64,000 nt of DNA from CALZJC01 sp041574955 (GTDB lineage: Bacteria > Acidobacteriota > Thermoanaerobaculia > Multivoradales > JAHEKO01). Made by a program: the position numbers and the translations under genes. Position 1 is the stretch's first letter; every line of letters begins with the position of its first letter. The stretch lies in the NCBI GenBank assembly GCA_041574955.1, contig JBFGNS010000003.1:7185-71184 (forward strand), given 5' to 3'. Positions 1 through 8,080 of the stretch are shown in pieces. Under the pieces are notes generated by a model. It saw nothing but the letters and a program-made list of their open reading frames with translations. It had not been told where the DNA came from and did no database searches.

Positions 1-1361
1 TGCTGCGGCCGCTCTCGGAGCTGCTCATCCAGCGGCTGCTGGGCGAGCGCTACCCCGAGCTCCACCGCCACCAGGTCTCCTGCCACGCGACCCATATCGA
101 GGACGAGCGCACGCGGCCTTGCGGCAGGTGCGAGAAGTGCCGCCGCATCGTCGGCATGCACCTGGCGCTGGGTCTCGACGCCACCGCCTGCGGCTACAGC
201 GAGGCCCAGGTCGAGCGCTGCCTGGCCGAGCTGGCGCGTCGCGGCGTCCACCAGGAGGCCGCCGGCGCCCGCCAGCTGGCCTGGATGCTGCGCGGCCGTG
301 AGCTGCTGCCGCCCGACGCCCCCGGGCTGGCGGCGGCGCGCGAGCACCCCGAGATCCTGCGCCTGCGCTTCCACCCCGAGGCGTCGCCGCCGCAGGCCGT
401 ACCGTCGGACCTGCGGTCCGGCGTCTGGCGGCTGATGCTCGAGCACGCCGACGGCGCGGTCGAGCGGCAGGCGCGGCAGTGGGTTCCGTTCGAGCCGCTG
501 GCGCCCGAGGTGCTGGCGCTGCCGTACCCGTTCGAGCCGGCGCCGGCCGAGCGGCCGCCGCCGCCGCCCAGCGGCGGGCCGTCGGGCTACCTGCTGGGCG
601 AGCTCACCTGGCCGGTCGCCGAGGCGCGGCTGGCCGAGACCGACACCGCGCTGCTGCCGGTGGGCGCCATCGAGCAGCACGGCCTGCATCTGCCGCTCGA
701 CACCGACTCCTGGGACGCCGACCACGTCTGCCGGAGGGTGGCCGAGAACTGCAGCGATCCCAGGCCGCTGGTGCTGCCGTTGATCCCCTACGGCGTCTCG
801 TACCACCACCTCGACTTCCCGGGCACGCTCTCGGTCAGCCCCGAGACGCTGTCGCGGCTGGTCTACGAGATCGGGATCAGCGCCGCCCGCCACGGCATCC
901 GCAAGCTGGTGATCGTCAACGGCCACGGCGGCAACGCCCCGACCCTCCAGTTCGCCGCCCAGATCATCAACCGCGACGCCCACATCTTCACCTGCGTCGA
1001 CTCGGGCGAGACATCCGACGCCGACATCGAGCGCATCGTGGAGACCGAGGGCGACGTGCACGCCGGCGAGATCGAGACCTCGACCGCTCTGGCCAGCCGG
1101 CCGGAGCTGGTGGACATGAGCCGCGCGCGGCCCGAGGTGCAGCGGTTCTCGAGCCAGTACCTCAACTTCGGCTCCAAGCGATCGGTGGAGTGGTACGCGC
1201 ACACCTCGCGCATCTCCGAGACCGGCGTGATGGGCGATCCCACCAAGGCCAGCCGCGAAAAGGGCGAGCGGATCTGGCGGGTGATGATCGACCGGCTGAC
1301 CGAGTTCGTCGAGTCGCTCAAGCGGATGAGCCTCGACGAGATCCACGAGCAGCGGTTGTGA
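1..1361 (+). CDS. Creatininase-family amidohydrolase with zinc-knuckle-like N-terminal region (5' end cut off)
   Basis: The frame is open from the left edge (first full codon at base 3), so the true start lies outside the window; the ATG at 156 is internal. The C-terminal half (from about base 590) is a creatininase domain: GAIEQHGLHLP, NGHGGN and DVHAGE are the metal-binding segments of this family, which hydrolyses cyclic or amide C-N bonds with two divalent metals. The N-terminal part carries a Cys cluster (SCHATH followed by RPCGRCEKCRR), like the zinc knuckle that ends QueC-like PP-loop ATPases; the nucleotide-binding part would be upstream and is not visible. A proline-rich linker (APAERPPPPP) joins the two. 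It is followed after 43 bases by a dipeptide epimerase. The creatininase domain is certain; the N-terminal identity is inference. Confidence 0.85.
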   Translation, partial: LRPLSELLIQRLLGERYPELHRHQVSCHATHIEDERTRPCGRCEKCRRIVGMHLALGLDATACGYSEAQVERCLAELARRGVHQEAAGARQLAWMLRGRELLPPDAPGLAAAREHPEILRLRFHPEASPPQAVPSDLRSGVWRLMLEHADGAVERQARQWVPFEPLAPEVLALPYPFEPAPAERPPPPPSGGPSGYLLGELTWPVAEARLAETDTALLPVGAIEQHGLHLPLDTDSWDADHVCRRVAENCSDPRPLVLPLIPYGVSYHHLDFPGTLSVSPETLSRLVYEIGISAARHGIRKLVIVNGHGGNAPTLQFAAQIINRDAHIFTCVDSGETSDADIERIVETEGDVHAGEIETSTALASRPELVDMSRARPEVQRFSSQYLNFGSKRSVEWYAHTSRISETGVMGDPTKASREKGERIWRVMIDRLTEFVESLKRMSLDEIHEQRL

Positions 1362-1404
1362 GGCGGCCGGCGGCGGGCGACACCGCCGGCGGCGCCGGGT
1401 CGCC

Positions 1405-2469
1405 ATGAAGATCGTCCGGCTCGAGGCGTGGAGCGTGCGGCTCGGGCTGCGCGAGCCGTACGCCATCGCCTACGACCGGATCGAGTCGGTGGACAACGTC
1501 TTCGTGCGGCTGGTCACCGACAGCGGCCCGCCGGGCTACGGCTGCGCCGCACCCGATCCGGCGGTCACCGGAGAGAGCGCGGCGGCGGTGCTGGCGGCAG
1601 TCGAGAGCGCCGGCAGCGAGCTGCGCGGCGCCGACCCGCTGCGCCGCATGCGGCTGCTCGAGCGGCTGCGCGAGCCGCTGGCCGATCGCCCCGGCGCGCT
1701 GTCGGCCATCGACATGGCGCTCCACGACCTGCTCGGCAAGGCCAGCGGCCTGCCGTTGTGGCGGCTGCTGGGCGGCTACCGCGAGTCGATCGCCACCAGC
1801 GTCACCATCGGCATCCTGCCGCTCGACGAGACGCTCGAGCGCGCCCGCAGGCATGTGGGCGAGGGGTTTCGCAGCCTCAAGCTGAAGGGCGGGCTCGACG
1901 TCGAGCTGGACGTGGAGCGGGTGCGGCGCACGCGCGAGACGGTGGGCCAGAAGGTCGAGCTCCGATTCGACGCCAACCAGGGCTACAGCTACGACGACAC
2001 CATGCGGTTCGTCGAGGGGGTGCGGGAGGCGCGGCTCGAGCTCCTTGAGCAGCCCACCGCGGCCGGCGAGGCGGATCTGCTGGGTCGCGTCACCGCCGCC
2101 GTCGAGCTGCCGGTGATGGCCGACGAGAGCCTGCTGACCCTGCGCGACGCCTTCCGGCTGGCGGGCGACGAGCTGGCCGATATGGTCAACGTCAAGCTGG
2201 TCAAGGTGGGCGGTCTGGCCGAGGCGCTGCGGATCACCGCGGTGGCGCGCGCGGCGCGGCTCGAGGTGATGGTCGGCTCGATGGACGAGTCGGCGCTCGG
2301 CATCGCCGCCGGCCTCGCCCTCGCGCTGGCCCGACCGGGCGTCGCCTACGCCGACCTCGACGGGCACCTGGAGCTCGTCGACGACCCGGCGGCGGGGGCG
2401 GTCGTGCTGCGCGGCGGCGAGCTCCATCCCAGCGACGCGCCGGGGCTCGGGGTGGAGCTGCCGGACTGA
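1405..2469 (+). CDS. Dipeptide epimerase (enolase superfamily, muconate-lactonizing-enzyme subgroup)
   Basis: A 354-residue protein with the complete enolase-superfamily catalytic set: KxK at 159-161 (LKLKG), metal ligands Asp189 (DANQG), Glu215 (LLEQP) and Asp240 (MADES), and the second lysine pair around 264-267 (NVKLVK). The C-terminal DLD (317-319) matches the DxD motif that holds the dipeptide amino group in L-Ala-D/L-Glu-type epimerases, so epimerisation of a dipeptide alpha-carbon is the best call; the exact dipeptide cannot be read from sequence. It starts at an ATG 43 bases after the creatininase-type gene and probably shares its transcript. Together the two would suit turnover of peptide or cell-wall fragments, which is inference. 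An N-succinyl amino acid racemase is the alternative, but DxD argues against it. Confidence 0.88.
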   Translation: MKIVRLEAWSVRLGLREPYAIAYDRIESVDNVFVRLVTDSGPPGYGCAAPDPAVTGESAAAVLAAVESAGSELRGADPLRRMRLLERLREPLADRPGALSAIDMALHDLLGKASGLPLWRLLGGYRESIATSVTIGILPLDETLERARRHVGEGFRSLKLKGGLDVELDVERVRRTRETVGQKVELRFDANQGYSYDDTMRFVEGVREARLELLEQPTAAGEADLLGRVTAAVELPVMADESLLTLRDAFRLAGDELADMVNVKLVKVGGLAEALRITAVARAARLEVMVGSMDESALGIAAGLALALARPGVAYADLDGHLELVDDPAAGAVVLRGGELHPSDAPGLGVELPD

Positions 2470-2607
2470 GTCCACGCGCCGCCCCGGTGGGGTATCGTGG
2501 GTAGGCAAACGCTCGCGCCGCGACTCGGCTCGGTCGCCCACCGCCGCCGCAGTCGGGCTCCGCTCCTCCGACGCGCCGTGGACGACTCTCTCGAAGGCCG
2601 ACTCTGA

Positions 2608-4569
2608 ATGTGCGGACTGGTAGGCATTCTCGGCGGCGGCTCGCCCGCTGAGCGCCGCGAGCTGGCGGCACGGATGGCCGGCACCCTCGGCCACCGCGGG
2701 CCTGACGGCGAGGGCCTGTTCTCCGACGAGGAGTGCGCGCTCGGCTTCCGGCGACTGGCGATCGTCGACCTCGACGCCGACTCGCCGCCGTTTCCCAACG
2801 AGGACGGCACGGTGTGGAGCCTGGCCAACGCCGAGATCTACAACTCGGCCGAGCTCGAGGCCGGGCTGGTCGAGCGCGGCCACCGGCTGCGCACCCGGGT
2901 CGACACCGAGGTCATCCCGCACCTGTACGAGGAGCGCGGCGCCGATCTGGTCGCCGAGCTCAACGGCATGTTCGCGCTGGCGGTGTGGGACGCGCCGCGC
3001 CGGCGGCTGGTGCTGGCGCGCGACCGGGCGGGCGAGAAGCCGCTCTACTGGTGGCAGCGCGACGGCGAGCTGGCGTTCGCCTCCGAGCTGAGGGCGCTGG
3101 TAGCCCATCCGCGGGTCGGCCGCCAGATCGACCCGGTGGCGCTGTCGCGCTACCTGCTGCACGACTTCTTCCCGGCGCCCCTGACGCCGTTCGCCGGCGT
3201 CCGCAAGCTGCCGGCCGGCCACCTGCTGGTGGCGAGTGGCGGCGAGGTCGTGGTGCGCCCGTACTGGGACCTGGCCGAGCACTTCGGCGCGCCCGAGCTC
3301 GGCCGGCGGCTGCCGGGCCTGGTGGCCGAGGAGCTGGACGAGCGAATCGGCCGGGCGGTGGAGCGGCGGCGGCGCAGCGACGTGCCGGTGGGGGTGTTCC
3401 TGTCGGGCGGCATCGACTCGTCCACCGTGCTGGCCCACATGGCCGAGCAGCAGGGCCCCGGGGTGCCGGTCTTCTCGCTCGGCCACCGTGACCTCGGCTT
3501 CGACGAGTCGCGCTTCGCCCGCGACACGGCGCGCCACTTCGACGCCGACTTCCACGAGCTGGTGCTGGACGAGGCCGACCTCGCCGACGGGCTCGACGCC
3601 GTCGGCGCCGGCTTCGACGAGCCGCTGGGCGACGCATCGATCATTCCCTCCCACCTGCTGGCGCGCTTCGCCCGGCAGCGGGTCAAGGTGGTGCTGTCGG
3701 GCGAGGGCGCCGACGAGCTGTTCGCCGGCTACCCGACCTACCTCGGCCACCGGCTGGCCGAGCGCTACCGCCGGCTGCCGCCGGGGCTGCGGCGGTGGCT
3801 GGTGCGGGCCGTGGCGCGGCTGATGCCGGTGAGCATGGGCAACGTAGCTGCCGACTACCTGCTCAGCCGGTTCGCGGCCGCCGCCGAGCGCGAGCTGGTG
3901 GAGCGCCACCACGTCTGGTTCGGCAGCCTGGGACCGGGGCGGCAGGGGGAGGTGCTGGCGGCGCGGGTGACCGCCCGGCTGGCGGGCGACGATCCGCTGG
4001 CCTCGGCGCGGGCGCGGCTCGACGGGCGGCAGCTGCCCGACGACCTGGCGCGGCTGCTCTACACCGACTTCACGATGTACCTGCAGGACGACCTGCTGAC
4101 CAAGGTGGACCGCGCCACCATGCTGGCCTCGCTCGAGGCGAGGGCGCCGTTTCTCGACCACGAGCTGGCCGAGTTCGCCGCTGGCCTGCCGTCGTCGCTC
4201 AAGCTGCCGCCGACGCTGGTGCCGACAGGCGCTACCGGCAAGGCGATCCTGCGCCAGGCCGTGCGTCACCGCCTGCCGCCGGCGGTGCTCGGCCGGCGCA
4301 AGCGCGGCTTCAACATCCCGTTCTCGCGCTGGCTGCTCCACGGCCTGGGCGAGCGGCTGCGCGACCGGTTCAGCCGCGAGCGGGTGGAGGCGCGCGGCCT
4401 GCTGTCGCCGGCCGGCGTGGCGCGACTGCTCGACGAGCACCTGTCGCGCGCCGCCGACCACCGCAAGCCGCTGTTCACGCTGCTGGTTCTCGACCTGTGG
4501 TGCGACCGCGAGTTCGGCGAGACGGCGCCGGTACCGCTGGCCGCCGGGTCGGGCGAGGAGGCGGGGTGA
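2608..4569 (+). CDS. asnB: Asparagine synthase (glutamine-hydrolysing), class II amidotransferase
   Basis: 653 residues, the usual AsnB length. The mature N-terminal Cys2 (MCGLVG) is the class II glutaminase nucleophile, with HRGPDG at 29-34, Arg49 (RRLAIVD) and the SxDTE-type loop (VDTEV) that bind glutamine. The synthetase half has the PP-loop FLSGGIDSS for ATP, the SGEGADE motif, and a conserved tail (KRGFNIPFSRW) typical of AsnB-like enzymes. One deviation: the glutaminase oxyanion motif normally reads NGE, here it is NAE (residues 74-76). The gene ends in a four-base overlap (GTGA) with the next gene, an unusual outer-membrane channel fusion, so a biosynthetic amidotransferase opens an efflux operon. 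Besides free asparagine synthesis, an AsnB-like role in amidating a secreted or cell-envelope molecule is possible. Confidence 0.93.
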   Translation: MCGLVGILGGGSPAERRELAARMAGTLGHRGPDGEGLFSDEECALGFRRLAIVDLDADSPPFPNEDGTVWSLANAEIYNSAELEAGLVERGHRLRTRVDTEVIPHLYEERGADLVAELNGMFALAVWDAPRRRLVLARDRAGEKPLYWWQRDGELAFASELRALVAHPRVGRQIDPVALSRYLLHDFFPAPLTPFAGVRKLPAGHLLVASGGEVVVRPYWDLAEHFGAPELGRRLPGLVAEELDERIGRAVERRRRSDVPVGVFLSGGIDSSTVLAHMAEQQGPGVPVFSLGHRDLGFDESRFARDTARHFDADFHELVLDEADLADGLDAVGAGFDEPLGDASIIPSHLLARFARQRVKVVLSGEGADELFAGYPTYLGHRLAERYRRLPPGLRRWLVRAVARLMPVSMGNVAADYLLSRFAAAAERELVERHHVWFGSLGPGRQGEVLAARVTARLAGDDPLASARARLDGRQLPDDLARLLYTDFTMYLQDDLLTKVDRATMLASLEARAPFLDHELAEFAAGLPSSLKLPPTLVPTGATGKAILRQAVRHRLPPAVLGRRKRGFNIPFSRWLLHGLGERLRDRFSRERVEARGLLSPAGVARLLDEHLSRAADHRKPLFTLLVLDLWCDREFGETAPVPLAAGSGEEAG

Positions 4570-6980
4570 GCGTACGCCGCCGGCCGGCGGCCGGGTCGTG
4601 GCGCGTGCTGGTGGTCGCCGCGGCGCTGGCGGCGGCGCCGGCGGCCGCCGAGCCGGCGGCGGTGCGCATCGGGGTGGTGGTGGACGGTCCCTGGGAGGGC
4701 AACCAGGCAGTCCTGGACCTGACGGTGGCGGAGGTGACGGCGCTCACCGCCGGCGAGTTCGAGGTCGGCTTCCCGGCCGCCGCCCACCTCATCGGCGACT
4801 GGACCTTCGACACGGCGCGCGCCAACCTGGAGCGGCTGCTGGCCGACCCCGGCGTCGACCTGGTGATCACCTGGGGGCTGCTGGCGTCGCACGCGGTGTG
4901 CTGCGTGGGCGAGCTGGACAAGCCGGTGGTGGCGCCGGTGGTGGCCGATCCGTTCTTGCAGGGGCTGCCGCTCGCCGGCGGTGCCAGCGGCGTGCCCAAC
5001 CTGAGCTACGTCGCGCTCGAGAACGCCACCGCCCGCGAGCTGGCGCTGTTCCAGCGCATCGTGCCGTTCTCCAAGATCACCTTCCTGAGCACCCGTGAGT
5101 TCCTGGAGGCGGTGCCCGACGTGCCGCTGCGCAGCCTCGAGCTGGCGGCGCGCGCCGGTCTCGAGGCCGATTTCGTCGGCCTCGGCAGCGACCCCGAGGA
5201 GGCGCTGGCCGCCATCCCGGGCTCGACCGAGGCGGTCTACGTCTGGCCGCAGTTCCAGATGGGGGAGGAGGGCTTCCGGCGGCTGGTTGACGGACTCAAC
5301 GCCCGCAAGCTGCCGAGCTTCTCGGCGCTCGGCGGCCGCTACGTCGAGGCCGGCATGCTGGCCACCGCCCAGTCCGACGACTTCTTCCAGCGGCTCAGCC
5401 GGCGGGTCGCACTCAACGTGCAGCGCATCCTGCTGGGCGAGCCGCCGGCGTCCATACCGGTCGACTTCCGCTACCGCGAGCGGCTGGCGATCAACATGGC
5501 AACCGCCCGCGCCATCGGCGTCTCGCCGGGCTGGGACGTGCTGGTCGAGGCGCGGCTGCTGCACGCCGAGGAGTCGGGTCTGCCGGCGCTGACGCTCGAG
5601 CGCGCCGTCGAGCAGGCGCTGGCCGACAACCCCGAGCTGGCCGCGGCGCGACGTGAGCTGGCCGCCGGAGAGCAGCAGGTGGCGGCGGCCCGCGCCGCCT
5701 TGCGGCCGCGGCTCGAGCTGTCGGGCTCGGCGCTGGCGATCGACGACGACCGCGCCGCCGCCAGCTTCGGCTCGCAGCCCGAGCGCACCACGCTGGGGTC
5801 GCTGGCCCTCGGCCAGCTGGTGTTCTCGGAGCCGGCGCGGGCCAACCTGGAGATCGAGCGCCGGCTGCAGGCCGGCCGCGAGGCCGACTTCGAGAGCCGC
5901 CGGCTGGACCTGGTACGGGAGACGGCGGTGGTCTACCTCAACCTGCTGCGCGCCAAGACCCTGGTCGAGGTGCAACGCAACAACCTCGAGCTGACGCGCT
6001 CCAACCTGGAGCTGGCCGAGCTGCGGCGGGCGATCGGCGCCGCCAACCCGGCCGAGGTCTACCGCTGGCAGAGCCGCATCGCCACCGATCGTAAGGCGCT
6101 GATCGAGGCTCAGGCCAGCCGCCGCATAGCCGAGATCGCGCTCAACCGCCTGCTCGGCCGGGATCTGGAGGAGCAGTTCCTGACCGAGGAGGTGGACCTC
6201 GAGGATCCCGACCTGATCACGGGCCAGGAGCGGTTCCGCGGCTACACCACCACGCCGCGTCGCTTCCGCCTGCTGCGCGACTTCATGGTCGAGGAAGGGC
6301 TGACCGCGGCGCCCGAGCTGCGCCGGCTGGACCGCGCCATCGCCGCCCAGGAACGCGCGCGGGCCGCCGCGCGGCGCGCCTTCTGGCTGCCGGCGATCGG
6401 TCTGCGTGCCGGGGTCGACCAGCGGCTCAGCGCGGCCGGCGCCGGCAGCGCCGGTGGCCCTGTGCTGCCGGGCCTGGCGTTGCCGCGGGCCGACGACACC
6501 AGCTGGAGCCTGGGTCTGTCCGCTTCGCTGCCGCTGTTCGCCGGCGGCGAGCGGCGGGCCGAGGTCGAGCGCGCCGAGGCCGAGCTCGACCGGCTGGGTC
6601 TGGCGTTCGACGCCACCGCCGACCGCATCGAGCAGCGCATCCGCTCCGGCATCGAGGTGGCGCGCGCCTCGTTCGCCGGCATCGAGCTGTCGCGTGAGGC
6701 CTCGGCGGCGGCCCGCAGCAGCCTCGAGCTGGTGGCCGACGCCTACGCCCGCGGAGCGGTGTCGATCCTCGACCTGCTCGACGTGCAGAACGCGGCGCTC
6801 AACGCCGAGCTGCTGGCGGCCAACGCGGTCTACGACTTCTTCGTCGATCTGATGGAGGTGCAGCGCGCCGCCAGCCGCTTCGACTTCTTCCTCGACATCG
6901 GGGCGCGCGACCTGTGGTACCAGCGCCTCGAGCTGTACTTCGATCGGGCCGGCCACAGCCCGGGGGAGTCCACCAGATGA
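4566..6980 (+). CDS. ABC-type substrate-binding domain fused to TolC-family outer membrane efflux protein
   Basis: GTG start overlaps the asnB stop; the first 30 residues form a signal peptide (RVLVVAAALAAAPAAAEP). Residues about 33-340 look like the periplasmic ABC_sub_bind fold (IGVVVDGPWEGNQ near the start and the closing LAINMATARAIGVSPG typical of that family). From about 345 to 800 the sequence is a TolC-type outer membrane factor: two similar halves rich in long Ala/Glu/Arg helices, starting LTLERAVEQALADNPELAAA and ending with the RGAVSILDLLDVQNAALNAE helix seen in OEP repeats. The 804-residue length is nearly twice that of a normal TolC, explained by the added binding domain. It is translationally coupled to the adaptor gene downstream (ATGA). 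The fusion suggests a channel that senses or captures a periplasmic ligand; that role is inferred. Confidence 0.87.
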   Translation: MSVRRRPAAGSWRVLVVAAALAAAPAAAEPAAVRIGVVVDGPWEGNQAVLDLTVAEVTALTAGEFEVGFPAAAHLIGDWTFDTARANLERLLADPGVDLVITWGLLASHAVCCVGELDKPVVAPVVADPFLQGLPLAGGASGVPNLSYVALENATARELALFQRIVPFSKITFLSTREFLEAVPDVPLRSLELAARAGLEADFVGLGSDPEEALAAIPGSTEAVYVWPQFQMGEEGFRRLVDGLNARKLPSFSALGGRYVEAGMLATAQSDDFFQRLSRRVALNVQRILLGEPPASIPVDFRYRERLAINMATARAIGVSPGWDVLVEARLLHAEESGLPALTLERAVEQALADNPELAAARRELAAGEQQVAAARAALRPRLELSGSALAIDDDRAAASFGSQPERTTLGSLALGQLVFSEPARANLEIERRLQAGREADFESRRLDLVRETAVVYLNLLRAKTLVEVQRNNLELTRSNLELAELRRAIGAANPAEVYRWQSRIATDRKALIEAQASRRIAEIALNRLLGRDLEEQFLTEEVDLEDPDLITGQERFRGYTTTPRRFRLLRDFMVEEGLTAAPELRRLDRAIAAQERARAAARRAFWLPAIGLRAGVDQRLSAAGAGSAGGPVLPGLALPRADDTSWSLGLSASLPLFAGGERRAEVERAEAELDRLGLAFDATADRIEQRIRSGIEVARASFAGIELSREASAAARSSLELVADAYARGAVSILDLLDVQNAALNAELLAANAVYDFFVDLMEVQRAASRFDFFLDIGARDLWYQRLELYFDRAGHSPGESTR

Positions 6981-8080
6981 GAGCTACCGCCGCCACCGCC
7001 GTCCTGCCGTTCGTCTGGCTGCTCGCCGGCTGTGCCGGCGAGCCGGAGCCGCCGGCGCCCGAGATCCGGCCGGTGCGCACGCACCGCGTCGCGCCGAGCG
7101 AGGGCGCCGAGCTGCGCACCCTGGCCGGCGTCGCCCGCGCCGGCGTCGAGTCGCGTCTGAGCTTCCGCGTCGGCGGCACCGTGCAGCAGCTGCGGGCGGC
7201 GCTCGGCGACCGTGTGCGCGCCGGTCACGTGCTGGCGGTGCTCGATCCGGCCGACTACGAGCTGCAGGTCGAGGAGGCCGAAGCGGCGCTGGCGCAGAGC
7301 CAGGCCGGCCTGCGGCGTGCCGAGGCCGACTACGACCGTGTGCGCGCGCTGTACGAGAACAACAACGCCTCGAAGAGCGAGCTGGACGCCGCCCGCGCCG
7401 CGGCCGAGTCGGCCGAGGCGGTGGTGGAGAGCGGCGCCAAGCGGCTCGAGCTGGCCCGCCGTCAGGTCGACTACACGGTGCTCAGGGCGCCCAGCGACGG
7501 GGCGATCGCGATGGTCACCGTCGAGGTCAACGAGAACGTGCGCAGCGGCCAGGAGGTGGTGCTGCTGGTCATCGGCAGCCACCCCGAGGTGCAGGTGGCG
7601 GTGCCCGAGGTGCTGATTCCGCGGGTCTACGCCGGCCAGCCGGTGACGGTCGAGCTGGCCGCGCTTGGTGGCCGCCGCCTCGACGGCGTGGTGAGCGAGG
7701 TGGGGGTCGCGATGACCGGCACCGCGAGCACCTTCACCGTTACCGTGCGGCTGGTGGACGCCCACCCTGCGATCCGCTCCGGCATGGCGGCCGACGTCAC
7801 CTTCCGGCTGGTCGACGAGAACGCCAGCGAGCGGCTGTTGGTGCCGCCGGTGGCGGTGGGCGAGGACCGTCATGGGCGGTACGTGTTCGTGGTGCGCCAG
7901 CTCGACGACGGCACCGCGCGCGTCGAGCGCCGCGGCGTCACCGTCGCCGCCAGCGGCGGCGTCGGCGGCATCGAGATCGTCGACGGCCTGGAAGCCGGCG
8001 AGCTGATCGTCACCGCCGGCCTGCGCCGCATGTCCGAGGGGATGCGGGTGCGGCCGGTCGATGCCGGAGAGCCGATGTGA
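6977..8080 (+). CDS. RND efflux periplasmic adaptor (HlyD/MFP family lipoprotein)
   Basis: The ATG at 6977 overlaps the TolC-fusion stop by four bases; the track-style upstream extension is not needed because this start gives a lipoprotein signal with lipobox LLAGC. The 367-residue protein has the membrane-fusion-protein order: barrel-sandwich half (LSFRVGGTVQQL, GDRVRAGHVLAVLD), a coiled-coil hairpin rich in Ala/Glu/Arg (about residues 90-155), the second lipoyl half (VLRAPSDGAIA) and beta-barrel/MP domains to the end. It would bridge the inner-membrane RND pump encoded next and the TolC-type channel encoded before. It overlaps the pump gene start by four bases (GTGA). Substrate unknown. Confidence 0.93.
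   Translation: MRATAATAVLPFVWLLAGCAGEPEPPAPEIRPVRTHRVAPSEGAELRTLAGVARAGVESRLSFRVGGTVQQLRAALGDRVRAGHVLAVLDPADYELQVEEAEAALAQSQAGLRRAEADYDRVRALYENNNASKSELDAARAAAESAEAVVESGAKRLELARRQVDYTVLRAPSDGAIAMVTVEVNENVRSGQEVVLLVIGSHPEVQVAVPEVLIPRVYAGQPVTVELAALGGRRLDGVVSEVGVAMTGTASTFTVTVRLVDAHPAIRSGMAADVTFRLVDENASERLLVPPVAVGEDRHGRYVFVVRQLDDGTARVERRGVTVAASGGVGGIEIVDGLEAGELIVTAGLRRMSEGMRVRPVDAGEPM

Noticed and set aside
1318..4461. 1047-codon open frame on the minus strand
   Set aside because: It lies opposite the epimerase and asnB genes; its Arg/Gln/His-rich, motif-free translation is typical of antisense frames in GC-rich coding DNA.
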